11,182 bases of DNA from Rhizobacter sp. (GCA_025360945.1 JANYBE010000658.1:1-11182), one strand, 5' to 3'. Shown: positions 1 to 9,300, numbered from the stretch's first letter. The notes: generated by a model not told the origin, from the sequence alone. A program made the numbers and translations.

Positions 1-172
1 CGACTGGCTCGCCGGTGCGCGCGATGTGCCGGGTAGCTGGTGGCCCGAGTGGATCGCTTGGTTGAAGCCCAACGCGGGCGCGATGGTCGCGGCACCAGTG
101 TCGGCGGGCAACCGCCGCCACGCCGTGATCGAGCCGGCGCCCGGCCGCTATGTCAAGGCCAAGGCACCGTAG
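1..172 (+). CDS. phaC: Class I poly(3-hydroxyalkanoate) synthase, C-terminal end (partial)
   Basis: Only the last 56 codons are present. The reading frame enters at base 2 and stops at TAG 170-172. The translated tail holds GSWWPEW (residues 10-16 of the fragment) and ends IEPAPGRYVKAKAP, which is the typical C-terminus of class I PHA synthases. The enzyme polymerises (R)-3-hydroxyacyl-CoA into PHA at the granule surface. Its catalytic Cys-Asp-His residues lie upstream of the window, so they cannot be checked. It is followed after 61 bp by phaA and then phaB, the classic phaCAB order, which supports the call. Any promoter is outside the window. Confidence 0.9.
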   Translation, partial: DWLAGARDVPGSWWPEWIAWLKPNAGAMVAAPVSAGNRRHAVIEPAPGRYVKAKAP

Positions 173-220
173 CCGGGGCCCGCACCACCACAACCGATTC
201 CCGTCAGTCCTCAGAGAAGC

Positions 221-227
221 AAAGGAG
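221..227 (+). promoter_or_regulatory. Ribosome binding site of phaA
   Basis: AAAGGAG lies 6 nt before the ATG at 234. The frame is open upstream to an ATG at 150, inside phaC, but that start has no such site. The Shine-Dalgarno match and the family length of 393 residues both select 234. Confidence 0.8.
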
Positions 228-233
228 CATTCC

Positions 234-1415
234 ATGACCACCGATATCGTGATCGTCGCCGCAGCCCGTACCGCCGTCGGCAAGTTCGGCGGCACATTCG
301 CCAAGACCTCGGCGCCTGAACTCGGGGCGTCCGTCGTCGCCGAATTGCTGAAACGCGCGAAGCTTTCGGGCGATCAGATCAATGAACTCATCTTCGGGCA
401 GGTGTTGACGGCCGGCTCGGGCCAGAACCCGGCCCGTCAGACCGTCATCAAGAGCGGCTTGCCGCAAGGCGTGCCCGCGCTAACGATCAACGCGGTCTGC
501 GGCTCGGGCCTGAAGGCCGTGTTGCTGGCGGCTCAGGCGATCCGCGACGGCGACTCCGAGATCGTGATCGCTGGTGGCCAGGAGAGCATGAGCATGTCAC
601 CACACGTGCTGCTGGGCTCGCGTGAAGGCATGCGCATGGGCGACTGGAAGTTGGTCGACTCGATGATCGTCGACGGCCTCTTCGACGTCTACAACAAGTA
701 CCACATGGGCATCACGGCCGAGAACGTCGCGAAGAAGTACGACATCACGCGCGAGAAGCAGGACGCGCTCGCGCTGGCTTCGCAGCAGAAGGCCGCGGCC
801 GCACAGGAAGCCGGCAAATTCAAGGACGAGATCGTGCCGTTCAGCATCGCGCAGAAGAAGGGCGATCCGATCGTCTTTGCGAGCGACGAGTTCATCAACA
901 AGAAGACCAACGCCGAGGTGCTCGCCGGGCTGCGCCCCGCGTTCGATAAGGCCGGCACCGTTACGGCCGGCAACGCCTCGGGCTTGAACGACGGCGCCGC
1001 CGGCGTCGTGCTGATGACGGCTCAGAAAGCCGCGCAACTCGGGTTGACGCCGCTGGCGCGTATCGCCAGCTACGCCACCGTCGCGCTCGACCCGAGCATC
1101 ATGGGCATGGGCCCGGTGCCAGCGTCGCAAAAGGCACTGCAGCGCGCCGGCTGGAAGGCGCAAGACTTGGACCTGCTCGAGATCAACGAAGCCTTCGCCG
1201 CGCAGGCCTGCGCCGTCAACAACGAGATGGGCTGGGACACCAGCAAGGTCAACGTCAACGGCGGCGCAATCGCGATCGGTCACCCGATTGGTGCATCCGG
1301 CTGCCGCATCCTGGTGACGCTGCTGCACGAAATGCAGCGCCGCAACGCCAAGAAGGGCATCGCGTCGCTGTGCATCGGGGGTGGCATGGGCGTTGCACTG
1401 ACCGTCGAGAGATAA
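234..1415 (+). CDS. phaA: Acetyl-CoA acetyltransferase (beta-ketothiolase) PhaA
   Basis: The product is a 393-residue biosynthetic thiolase that condenses two acetyl-CoA into acetoacetyl-CoA in the cytoplasm, the first step of poly-3-hydroxybutyrate synthesis. The thiolase catalytic residues are all visible: Cys89 in NAVCGSGLK (acyl-enzyme nucleophile), His350 in GHPIGASG, and Cys380 in the C-terminal CIGGGMG. Other family signatures are GQVLTAGSGQNPARQ near residues 55-69 and NEAFAAQA before the GHP motif. Length and sequence are close to C. necator PhaA (also 393 residues); the C-terminus ends VER. The start at 234 was chosen from the AAAGGAG site and the conserved beginning TDIVIVAAARTAVGKFGG. 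It lies 61 bp after phaC and 24 bp before phaB, so it is presumably co-transcribed. A degradative thiolase is less likely given this context. Confidence 0.96.
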   Translation: MTTDIVIVAAARTAVGKFGGTFAKTSAPELGASVVAELLKRAKLSGDQINELIFGQVLTAGSGQNPARQTVIKSGLPQGVPALTINAVCGSGLKAVLLAAQAIRDGDSEIVIAGGQESMSMSPHVLLGSREGMRMGDWKLVDSMIVDGLFDVYNKYHMGITAENVAKKYDITREKQDALALASQQKAAAAQEAGKFKDEIVPFSIAQKKGDPIVFASDEFINKKTNAEVLAGLRPAFDKAGTVTAGNASGLNDGAAGVVLMTAQKAAQLGLTPLARIASYATVALDPSIMGMGPVPASQKALQRAGWKAQDLDLLEINEAFAAQACAVNNEMGWDTSKVNVNGGAIAIGHPIGASGCRILVTLLHEMQRRNAKKGIASLCIGGGMGVALTVER

Positions 1416-1430
1416 AGCAGATTCATTCAG

Positions 1431-1434
1431 GGAG
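1431..1434 (+). promoter_or_regulatory. Ribosome binding site of phaB, deciding ATG 1440
   Basis: GGAG lies 5 nt before ATG 1440. A TTG directly before it (1437) is in frame and could be called as the start, but the spacing and the family N-terminus favour the ATG. Confidence 0.7.
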
Positions 1435-1439
1435 TATTG

Positions 1440-2183
1440 ATGGCACAGACAACAAAAATCGCGTATGTCACCGGTGGGACGGGCGGCATCGGCACGACCA
1501 TGTGCCAGCGGCTGCACAAGGACGGCTTCAAGGTCATCGCCGGCTGCGGCCCGAGCCGTGACCATGCAAAATGGCTGGGCGAGCAGACGGCCTTGGGCTA
1601 CACCTTCTACGCCTCAGTCGGCAACGTCGGCGACTGGGACTCGACGGTTGCCGCATTCCAGAAAGTCAAGGCCGAGCACGGCTCCATCGACGTTCTAGTC
1701 AACAACGCTGGCATCACGCGCGACGGCATGTTCCGCAAGATGAGCCGTGCCGACTGGGATGCGGTGATCGAGACCAACCTGACGAGCCTGTTCAACGTCA
1801 CCAAGCAGGTCATCGACGACATGGTGGAGCACAACTGGGGCCGCATCATCAACATCTCGTCGGTGAACGGCGAGAAGGGCCAGTTCGGCCAGACCAACTA
1901 CTCGGCCGCGAAGGCCGGCATGCACGGCTTCACGATGGCGCTGGCGCAGGAGGTGGCGAACAAGGGTGTGACGGTCAACACTGTGAGCCCAGGCTACATC
2001 GCGACGGATATGGTCAAGGCTATCCGCCAGGACGTGCTCGACAAGATCATCGCCGGCATCCCGGTCAAGCGGCTGGGCACGCCGGACGACATCGCGTCGA
2101 TGGTGTCATGGGTCGCGTCGGACGAGTCGGGCTTTGCGACAGGCGCCGACTTTTCAGTTAACGGCGGGCTGCACATGGGTTGA
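1440..2183 (+). CDS. phaB: NADPH-dependent acetoacetyl-CoA reductase PhaB
   Basis: This 247-residue short-chain dehydrogenase/reductase reduces acetoacetyl-CoA to (R)-3-hydroxybutyryl-CoA, the monomer used by PhaC. The Rossmann cofactor motif TGGTGGIG is at residues 11-18 and NNAG at 88-91. The catalytic Ser lies in NISSVNG (about 140-141), and the YxxxK pair is Tyr154/Lys158. The PhaB-type stretch GQFGQTNYSAAKAG and the C-terminus NGGLHMG match C. necator PhaB (246 residues) closely, which separates it from FabG paralogues. It follows phaA by 24 bp and closes the pha cluster on this strand. Its TGA at 2181-2183 forms one edge of a perfect hairpin. The next gene is on the opposite strand, so no phaR or phasin gene follows directly. 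Confidence 0.95.
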   Translation: MAQTTKIAYVTGGTGGIGTTMCQRLHKDGFKVIAGCGPSRDHAKWLGEQTALGYTFYASVGNVGDWDSTVAAFQKVKAEHGSIDVLVNNAGITRDGMFRKMSRADWDAVIETNLTSLFNVTKQVIDDMVEHNWGRIINISSVNGEKGQFGQTNYSAAKAGMHGFTMALAQEVANKGVTVNTVSPGYIATDMVKAIRQDVLDKIIAGIPVKRLGTPDDIASMVSWVASDESGFATGADFSVNGGLHMG

Positions 2184-2199
2184 TTCGCGCAGCGAATCA
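2181..2199. terminator. Perfect 8-bp inverted repeat joining two convergent stop codons
   Basis: TGATTCGC (2181-2188), loop GCA, then GCGAATCA (2192-2199). The left arm begins with the phaB TGA, and the right arm ends with the reverse complement of the TGA of the opposing GDT1 remnant. The repeat therefore fills the whole 13-bp gap between the genes plus both stop codons. There is no T-run on either side, so it is not a standard intrinsic terminator. It could act as a short bidirectional hairpin that stalls polymerase or protects 3' ends. The inverted repeat is plain in the sequence; the function is inferred. Confidence 0.5.
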
Positions 2200-2788
2200 C
2201 ATCAGATTGCCGACGTCGTGCAGCGTCAGCAGTCTCAGCCCGCAAAGATTGCCGCGGCGATCCCGTGAACCAGCTTCATCGGGATCATCTTTGCGAGCCG
2301 ATCGCCGACGAACACTACCGGCACCTGCCAGCATCATGCGCAGCGTGGTGCCGGCGACGACTGCCCATGCCGGTCCTGCAAGCGCGCGGCCAGCGCCACC
2401 GTGGGGATCTGGGCCTTGTCGCCCATCTCGGCGAGAAGGAACGCGATCACGGTCGCGCCGAACGCGCCAAAGCGTTGCTGGCCAGCGGCCTCTTCGATGG
2501 CAATCTTGTCGGGCACCAGCATCCAGCCGGCCATCGCGATGAACGAGATGCCGATGACCCAGCACAGCACGAGGGGCCCGAGCGCCGTGCACGATCCAGC
2601 CGCTGACCAACCCGCCGCTTTCGTGATTGAACGACGTCGCGACGAAGATGCCGAAGATGATGGGCACGGGTCGGCGCAACTTGACTGCGAGCAGCAACGC
2701 CAGCGGTTGCGTCTTGTCGCCCATTTCGCGGAGCAGCAACGACGCCGGCGCAGATCAGGAACGCTTCCAGCTCAAGCCGCGAGCGCAT
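2197..2788 (-). pseudogene. UPF0016/GDT1 (TMEM165-like) membrane protein, putative Mn2+ exporter, broken by about five frameshifts
   Basis: Read across three frames, this stretch encodes a nearly complete UPF0016/GDT1 protein of about 195 residues, a polytopic inner-membrane family linked to Mn2+/Ca2+ export. Both family motifs survive: EMGDKT (2727-2710) and EMGDKA (2429-2412; the family usually has S or T last). Hydrophobic segments such as VIGISFIAMAGWMLVPDK and FGATVIAFLLAE are intact. The frame changes near 2737-2725, 2584-2578, 2373-2370, 2328-2325 and 2242-2239, and each new frame continues the family pattern. The ATG at 2788 overlaps the end of glnD by 17 nt; the family usually starts near MEAFL, where CTG now stands (2775-2773). 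It probably lost function recently. Sequencing error is the alternative, but the other ~10.5 kb shows no frameshift. It would be the last gene of the map-glnD unit. Confidence 0.8.
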
Positions 2789-5411
2789 CCAGCAGTTCGG
2801 TCTCGATCTGCAATTGCACCTTGTTCTGCTGCAGCGCCGGCCCGTCGATCAGGAAGGTGTCTTCGACGCGCTCGCCGAGCGTCGTGATCTTCGCCAGCTG
2901 CAGGTTGATTCCGTGGCGCGCGAGCACGCGCGCGATCGAGAACAACAGGCCCGAACGGTCGCTCGCCGACACGCCGAGCAGCCAGCGCTGCGCGCGCTCG
3001 TCCGGCCGCAGCGTGACGCGCGGCGTGATTGGGAAGGACTTGACGCGCCGCGAGATCCGGCCCCGACCCGGTGCTGGCAACGGACCCCTGGCGCCCAGTG
3101 CGAGCGCGAGTTGCGTCTCCACATACGAAATCAGGTCGCGGTAGTTCAGGCCGGGCGAGTGCTGATCGAGTTCGGGGCTGTTGACCTGGAAGGTGTCGAG
3201 CGCGTAACCGCTGCGCGTCGTGTGCACCTTCGCATCCAGAATGTTGAAGCCGGCACCGTCGAAGTAGCCGCAGATGCGCGCGAACAGGTCGGGCTGGTCG
3301 GGGGCGTAGACCAGTACCTGCAGGCCCTCACCGAGCGGTGAAAGGCGTCCCTGCACGATCGGCCGGGTGGTACCCACATGCGTGTGCAGCGAGCGTGTGT
3401 GCCAGGCGATGTCGCCGGCATCGTGGCGCGCAAAGTAGCTGAGCTCGAGCGTCGCCCATAGCGGCTTCTCGATGCCCAGCGGCAGCGACCCGAGGTTGAG
3501 CATCTGGCGCGCCTCGAGCTTGCGTGCCTCGACCTCGGCGTCCATGTTGGGCCGCGCCCCGCCGAGCGCGCGCAGCGTAAGGCGATACAGGTCTTCGAGC
3601 AGTTTGCCCTTCCAGGCATTCCAAACCTTGGGGCTGGTGCCGCGAATGTCGGCCACCGTCAGCAGGTACAGCGCGGTCAGCCGGCGCTCGGTGTCAACCA
3701 GTTCGGCAAAGGCCTCGATCACGTCCGGGTCGGAGAGGTCTTCCTTCTGCGCGATGCGCGACATCGTGAGGTGCGCTTCGACGAGGAACACGATAAGTTC
3801 GGAGTCTTCAGCCGGCACCTCGTGGTCGCGGCAGAAGCGCTTCGCTTCGTGACCGCCGAGCTCGGAGTGGTCGCCGCCGCGGCCTTTCGCGACATCGTGG
3901 AACAGCGCGGCGATGTAGAGCACCCACGGCCGGTCGAAGGTGGAAGCGAGCTGTGAACAGAACGCATACTCGTGCGCATGCTCGGGAATGAAGAAGCGCC
4001 GCACGTTGCGCAACACCATGATGATGTGCTGGTCGACCGTGTACACATGGAACAGGTCGTGCTGCATCTGCCCGACGATGCGGCGAAACACCCACAAATA
4101 GCGACCCAGCACGCTGGTCTGGTTCATCAGCCGGAACGCGTGGGTCTGGCCCTCGGGCTCCTTTAGGATCGCCATGAAGGTCGCACGGTTCACCGGGTCA
4201 TGGCGGAACGACGAGTCCATCAAGTCGCGCGCGTTGTAGAGCGCGCGCAGCGTGCGAGCCGACAGGCCTTTCGGGCCGACCGTCTGCTGGTAGACGAGGA
4301 AGGTCTCGAGGATCGCGTGCGGGTCGCGCTGATAAAGATCGTCGCTGGCGACCTCGAGCATGCCGCCGCGTTCGAGGAACTTGGCATTGATCGGGCGCAT
4401 TGGCGCGTCCTGCGAACCGTCGATGCGCTCCTGGATGTTGAGCATCAGGATCTGGTTCAGCTGCGTCACCGCCTTGGCCGCCCAGTAGTAGCGCCGCATC
4501 AGCTTCTCGGACGCACGCTCGGCCTTGCTCGCGGCATAGCCGAAGCTCTCGGCCACGGCGGTCTGCAAGTCGAACACAAGCCGGTCCTCGCGCCGGCCGG
4601 CAATCACGTGCAGGCGCGCGCGGATCAGCTTGAGCAGGCCTTCATTGCGATTGAGCTGCTTGACCTCGAACGGCGTGATCAGCCCTTTGGCCGCGAGCGT
4701 GGCCCAGGTCTTTCCCAGGCCCGCGGCGCGCGCGATCCAGATCACGACCTGCAGGTCGCGCAGGCCGCCGGGGCTTTCCTTGCAGTTGGGCTCGAGCGAG
4801 TAGGGCGTGTCCTCGAACTTGCGGTGGCGCTGCTCCAACTCCAGCGTCTTCGCGCGCAAAAAGGCCTTCGCGTCCATCGTCTGGGTGTTGGCGACGCGAA
4901 AGGTCGAGAACACGCGCCGGGAGCCGCACAGGTAGCGCGACTCGAGCAGCGCGGTCTGCACCGTCACGTCGCTCTTGGCGATTGCGACGCATTCGCCGAC
5001 GGTGCGCACGCTGGAGCCAATCTCGAGGCCGATGTCCCAGCACGCGGTGATGAAGCCTTCGATAGTGGTCTTCAGCGTCGCGCTGGCCACGACCATCGTC
5101 GGTGGCAGCAACAGCAGTACGTCGACATCGGAGTGTGGGAACAGCTCGCCGCGACCGTAGCCGCCGACCGCCAGTAGGGCCGTGCCTTGCGGCATCGCGC
5201 AGTGTTCCCAGAGCGCGATCAGCGTCTGGTCGACATGCTTGCAAAGCGCTCGCAACAGCCGCGTCGCCGCAGGCGCGGTCGCACGCGATTGCTCGAAGTG
5301 GTCGAGCAGCGCCGCCTTGCCATCGCGAAAGCGCGTGCGCAATTCGCCTAGGCCGACGGCGGCGTTCGGTGACGCTGCCGGCGTCGGCGCTCCGTCCAGC
5401 ACGGCGCCCAC
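2772..5411 (-). CDS. glnD: [Protein-PII] uridylyltransferase / uridylyl-removing enzyme GlnD
   Basis: This 879-residue cytoplasmic nitrogen sensor (E. coli protein about 890) attaches UMP to PII proteins (GlnB/GlnK) when glutamine is low and removes it when glutamine is high. The N-terminal nucleotidyltransferase motif [15 protein letters not shown] is at residues 83-97, with the metal-binding Asp95 and Asp97. A GlnD-type segment [15 protein letters not shown] lies at 207-221. The HD hydrolase domain has His505-Asp506 in FHDVAKG and His515 in GDHSELG. Two ACT glutamine-sensing domains lie at about 697-775 and 808-879. The start used is GTG 5411, 13 nt after the map stop. No clear Shine-Dalgarno sequence precedes it and the frame is open upstream into map, so the exact start is uncertain. 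The close spacing suggests co-transcription with map. Its 3' end overlaps the GDT1 remnant. Confidence 0.95.
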   Translation of the reverse strand: MGAVLDGAPTPAASPNAAVGLGELRTRFRDGKAALLDHFEQSRATAPAATRLLRALCKHVDQTLIALWEHCAMPQGTALLAVGGYGRGELFPHSDVDVLLLLPPTMVVASATLKTTIEGFITACWDIGLEIGSSVRTVGECVAIAKSDVTVQTALLESRYLCGSRRVFSTFRVANTQTMDAKAFLRAKTLELEQRHRKFEDTPYSLEPNCKESPGGLRDLQVVIWIARAAGLGKTWATLAAKGLITPFEVKQLNRNEGLLKLIRARLHVIAGRREDRLVFDLQTAVAESFGYAASKAERASEKLMRRYYWAAKAVTQLNQILMLNIQERIDGSQDAPMRPINAKFLERGGMLEVASDDLYQRDPHAILETFLVYQQTVGPKGLSARTLRALYNARDLMDSSFRHDPVNRATFMAILKEPEGQTHAFRLMNQTSVLGRYLWVFRRIVGQMQHDLFHVYTVDQHIIMVLRNVRRFFIPEHAHEYAFCSQLASTFDRPWVLYIAALFHDVAKGRGGDHSELGGHEAKRFCRDHEVPAEDSELIVFLVEAHLTMSRIAQKEDLSDPDVIEAFAELVDTERRLTALYLLTVADIRGTSPKVWNAWKGKLLEDLYRLTLRALGGARPNMDAEVEARKLEARQMLNLGSLPLGIEKPLWATLELSYFARHDAGDIAWHTRSLHTHVGTTRPIVQGRLSPLGEGLQVLVYAPDQPDLFARICGYFDGAGFNILDAKVHTTRSGYALDTFQVNSPELDQHSPGLNYRDLISYVETQLALALGARGPLPAPGRGRISRRVKSFPITPRVTLRPDERAQRWLLGVSASDRSGLLFSIARVLARHGINLQLAKITTLGERVEDTFLIDGPALQQNKVQLQIETELLDALAA

Positions 5412-5424
5412 TTTGGTCGGCGCG

Positions 5425-6234
5425 TCAGGCCGGCGAGGTCACGAACGCCGGCGGCGACGGGCTACCGGCCGACAGAGTCATCACCTCGTAGCCCGTTTCG
5501 GTGACGAGCACAGTGTGCTCCCACTGCGCCGACAGCGATCGATCCTTGGTGACGATGGTCCAGCCGTCGCCCATCTCGCGGATCTCACGGCGGCCGGCGT
5601 TAATCATCGGCTCGATCGTGAACATCATTCCCGGCACCAGCTCCTCGAGCGTGCCCGGGCGGCCGTAGTGAAGCACCTGCGGCTCCTCGTGGAACTTCTG
5701 GCCGATGCCGTGGCCGCAGAACTCTCGCACCACCGAGAAACCGTTGTTCTCGGCGAACGTCTGGATCGTGTGGCCGATGTCACCCAGGCGGACCCCGGGC
5801 TTGACCTTGGCGATGCCCTTCCACATCGCGTCGTAGGTCATCTGGCACAGGCGCTTCGCGGCGATCGAACCTTCGCCTACGATGAACATGCGGCTGGTGT
5901 CGCCATGCCAGCCGTTCTTGATGACCGTGACGTCGATGTTGACAATGTCGCCGTTCTTCAGTGGCCGATCGTTCGGGATGCCGTGGCAGACCTGATGATT
6001 GATCGACGTGCAGATCGACTTCGGGTACGGCGTGTAGCCCGGCGGCGCGTAGTTCAGCGGCGCGGGGATGGCCTGTTGCACGTTGACGATGTGATCGTGC
6101 GCGATGCGGTCGAGCTCGTCGGTGCACACACCGGGCTTCACGTGTTTCGTCAGCAGGTCCAGCACTTCTGAGGCGAGGCGGCCTGCGACGCGCATCGCGT
6201 CGACGTCGGCGGCAGTCTTGATCGTGATCGTCAT
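5425..6234 (-). CDS. map: Type I methionine aminopeptidase Map
   Basis: This 269-residue cytoplasmic metalloprotease removes the initiator Met from new proteins after deformylation. All five metal ligands are present: Asp101 in NIDVTV, Asp112 in HGDTSRMF, His175 in CGHGIG, Glu208 in TIEPM and Glu239 in QWEHTVLV. The substrate-binding histidines His84 (CHGIPND) and His182 (KFHEEPQ) are present too. There is no N-terminal SH3 or zinc-finger extension, so it is the short bacterial type. The C-terminus carries a Ser/Pro-rich tail ([15 protein letters not shown], 255-269). It is the first gene of a minus-strand unit with glnD. The ATG at 6234-6232 has no Shine-Dalgarno sequence; instead seven C residues separate it from a -10-like box, suggesting a leaderless or very short leader. 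It is divergent from purL. Confidence 0.96.
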   Translation of the reverse strand: MTITIKTAADVDAMRVAGRLASEVLDLLTKHVKPGVCTDELDRIAHDHIVNVQQAIPAPLNYAPPGYTPYPKSICTSINHQVCHGIPNDRPLKNGDIVNIDVTVIKNGWHGDTSRMFIVGEGSIAAKRLCQMTYDAMWKGIAKVKPGVRLGDIGHTIQTFAENNGFSVVREFCGHGIGQKFHEEPQVLHYGRPGTLEELVPGMMFTIEPMINAGRREIREMGDGWTIVTKDRSLSAQWEHTVLVTETGYEVMTLSAGSPSPPAFVTSPA

Positions 6235-6256
6235 GGGGGGGAATTATCTCATTCGC
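6235..6256 (-). promoter_or_regulatory. Candidate extended -10 promoter of map with a C7 tract
   Basis: On the minus strand the order is TGA-GATAAT-T-CCCCCCC-ATG. GATAAT (6248-6243) matches TATAAT at 5 of 6 positions and is preceded by the TG of an extended -10 element. No good -35 box lies 16-18 bp upstream. Only 8 nt separate the -10 box from the map ATG, and the first purine at a usual start distance is the A of the ATG itself. The site is read by eye; promoter activity is inferred. Confidence 0.4.
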
Positions 6257-6336
6257 CACGTAAAATCTCGGGTTACTACCCGGGGCGACCCTCAGCGCGT
6301 TCCGGCCTTGTCGTCCCATCCGCCCGAGCCCGCCGC
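6257..6336 (+). promoter_or_regulatory. purL leader and weak promoter candidate
   Basis: The map-purL gap is only 102 bp, so both divergent promoters should lie in it or extend into the genes. On the plus strand TAAAAT (6261-6266) is a 5-of-6 match to a -10 box, with no convincing -35. It is followed by a small hairpin, CGGGT-TACT-ACCCG (6269-6282), which would fall at or just after the start point. The rest of the leader is GC-rich, and no Shine-Dalgarno sequence precedes the purL GTG. I saw no purine-riboswitch-like fold. Confidence 0.25.
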
Positions 6337-9300
6337 GTGACCTCCACCTCTCAGCACCTGACTCACTTCGAGGGCGGCAACGCACTGTCCACCTTCCGCG
6401 CGCAAGCGCTCATGCTGCGTTTGCAGGCCGTCGAGGCCCGGATCAGCGGGCTTGCCGCGCGTCATGTCCACTGGGTATGCAGCGATGCGCCGCTGGCCCG
6501 CGAGGACCACGACAAGCTCGCTGGCCTGCTGCGCTACGGGAATCCCTACCCCGGGCCGACCGAAGGCACTTTGATCGTTGTGGCGCCGCGGCTTGGCACG
6601 GTCTCGCCGTGGGCGTCGAAGGCGACCGACATCGCACACAATTGCGGCGCTGCGATCCGTCGCGTCGAGCGCGTAACCGAATTCCGCATCACGTTCAAGA
6701 GCGGGCTGCTCGGCGGCGCCAGGCCGCTCACGGCCGACAGGCTACGGGCCTGCGCCGAGCTGCTGCACGACCGCATGACCGAGAGCGTGCTGGGTTCGCG
6801 CGAAGACGCGGTACACCTGTTCGATGCACAGGCGGCCGAGGCCATGCAGCATGTTGACGTGCTGGGGCAAGGGCGAACCGCGCTGGTGCAGGCCAACACC
6901 GAGTTCGGCCTGGCGCTGTCCGACGACGAGATCGACTACCTCGTCGACGCCTTCACCGACCTGCGCCGCAACCCAACCGACGTTGAGCTGATGATGTTCG
7001 CGCAGGCCAACAGCGAGCATTGCCGCCACAAGATCTTCAATGCGCAGTTCGTGATCGACGGCGTGGCTCAGGAACGCTCGATGTTCCAGATGATCCGCCA
7101 CACCGAAGCGCAGTCGCCGCAGCACACAATCGTCGCGTACAGCGACAACGCCTCGGTGATGGAAGGCGGCACGATCGAGCGCTGGCTGCCCCAGGGTTAC
7201 ACGAACGCGCCGCTGTACTCGGCGCGCATCGAGCCGGTGCACGTGCTGATGAAGGTCGAGACGCACAACCACCCGACCGCGATCTCGCCGTTCCCCGGTG
7301 CCTCGACCGGTGCCGGCGGCGAGATCCGTGACGAGGGCGCGACCGGCCGTGGCTCCAAGCCCAAGGCCGGTATCACCGGCTTCAGCGTGTCGAACCTGAA
7401 CTTGCCCGGCACCAGCGAGCCGTGGGAGCAGTCGCCCTACGGCAAGCCCGAGCACATCGCCAGCGCGTTGCAGATCATGATCGACGGGCCGCTCGGCGGC
7501 GCCGCGTTCAACAACGAGTTCGGCCGGCCCAACCTTGGCGGCTACTTCCGCGTCTACGAGCAGACCGTGGGCGTTGGGGCAAACGCGCAGCGCCGCGGTT
7601 ATCACAAGCCCATCATGATCGCCGGTGGGCTGGGCTCGATCTCGGCCTCGCAGACGCACAAGATTTCGTTCCTGCCCGGCACGCTGCTGATCCAGCTCGG
7701 TGGCCCCGGTATGCGCATCGGCATGGGCGGCGGCGCCGCGAGCTCGATGGCGGCAGGCGCGAATGCGGCGGCACTGGATTTCGATTCGGTGCAGCGCGGC
7801 AACCCCGAGATCGAACGCCGCGCGCAGGAGGTCATCAACCACTGCTGGGCCCTGGGCGACAGCAACCCGATACTTGCGATCCACGACGTCGGCGCCGGCG
7901 GCATCTCGAATGCGTTCCCAGAACTGGTGGACGGTGCCGGCATGGGCGCACGCTTCAACATGCGCGCCGTGCCGCTCGAAGAGACCGGCCTCGCCCCGAA
8001 AGAGATCTGGTGCAACGAGAGCCAGGAGCGCTATGTGATGGCCGTGTCGCCCGAGGCGCTGCCGATGCTTCGCGCGATGTGCGAGCGCGAGCGCTGCCCG
8101 TTCGCGGTCGTCGGCGTCACGACGGCCGAGAAGGAACTGATACTCGAGGACGGCCTCGACGGCGAGCGTGCGATCGCTATGCCGATGGACGTGCTGCTCG
8201 GCAAGCCGCCCAAGATGCTGCGTGATGTGAAGCGCGTCGAGCGCGCGTCGCCCGAGCTCGACCTGAACGACGTGACGCTGGCCAAGGTCGCATTCGACGT
8301 GCTGCGCCACCCGACCGTGGCGAGCAAGCGTTTCCTGATCACGATCGGGGACCGCACGGTGGGCGGACTGAACAGCCGCGACCAGATGGTCGGCCCGTGG
8401 CAGGTGCCAGTGGCCGATTGCGCCGTCACGCTGGCCGACTTCAGCGGCTTCCAGGGCGAGGCGATGAGCATAGGCGAGCGCACGCCGTTGGCCGCGCTCG
8501 ACGCGCCGGCGTCGGGGCGCATGGCGGTCGGCGAGGCGATCACGAATCTGCTCGCGGCGCCATTCGAACTCGAGCGCGTCAAGCTCAGCTGCAACTGGAT
8601 GGCAGCCTGCGGCGAGCCCGGCGAAGACGCGGCGCTGTACGAGACTGTGCGCGCGGTCGCCATGGAGCTGTGCCCGGCGCTTGGTATCAGCGTGCCGGTC
8701 GGCAAGGACAGCCTGTCAATGCGCACGCGCTGGAACGACGGCGGCCAAACCAAGCAAGTCACCGCGCCGGTCAGCCTGATCGTCACGGCGTTTGCGACGC
8801 TTGCCGATGTGCGCACCACGCTCACGCCGCAGTTGCAGGCGGGCGACACGACGCTGATCCTGATCGACCTCGGTCGCGGCCGCAATCGCATGGCCGGTTC
8901 GATGCTCGCGCAGGTGCTAGATCAGTTTGGCAGCACTGTGCCCGACCTCGACGACCCGGCGCGGCTCAAGGCGCTGGTGGCCGCGATCAACACGCTACGC
9001 GGCCAGGGCCGGCTGCTGGCGTACCACGACCGCAGCGACGGCGGCCTGTGGGCGACGGTCTGCGAGATGGCTTTCGCCGGCAACAAAGGCGTGAGCCTGA
9101 ACGTCGACATGCTGGTCACCGAGGGTGACGGCATCAGCGACAGCCGTGCCGACTACGGCGACTCGAAGAACTGGGCCACGCAGGTCGGTGCTCGTCGCTC
9201 CGAGTTGACGCTGCGTGCGCTATTCAGCGAAGAGCTGGGTGCCGTGATCCAGGTGCCATCTATTGTTCGCAACGAAGTGATGCAGACTTTGCGCGAATTC

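Noticed and set aside
150..233. Upstream ATG 150 extending PhaA by 28 residues
   Set aside because: The extra part overlaps phaC, is unlike any thiolase N-terminus, and has no ribosome binding site. ATG 234 has AAAGGAG and gives the family length.
597..1565. 322-codon minus-strand frame opposite phaA and phaB
   Set aside because: It crosses two conserved genes antisense, has shadow-type composition, and no ribosome binding site or family motif was seen.
2447..2788. Programmed frameshifting as explanation for the broken GDT1 gene
   Set aside because: Five shifts at unrelated sites without slippery heptamers or a downstream structure at each are far better explained by decay or sequence error.
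2180..3144. Several plus-strand frames across the broken GDT1 gene and glnD end
   Set aside because: Their sequences are Arg/Ser/Pro-rich without motifs, while the minus strand reads as GDT1 and GlnD. They do not explain the region better.
4200..5177. 325-codon plus-strand frame opposite glnD
   Set aside because: It is antisense to the GlnD nucleotidyltransferase region, whose motifs are clear, and it shows only composition-driven openness.
6742..8310. 522-codon open frame on the minus strand inside purL
   Set aside because: It is rich in Arg, His, Val, Ala and Asp with no recognisable domain, and lies wholly antisense to a conserved purL region. This is typical of shadow frames opposite GC-rich genes.
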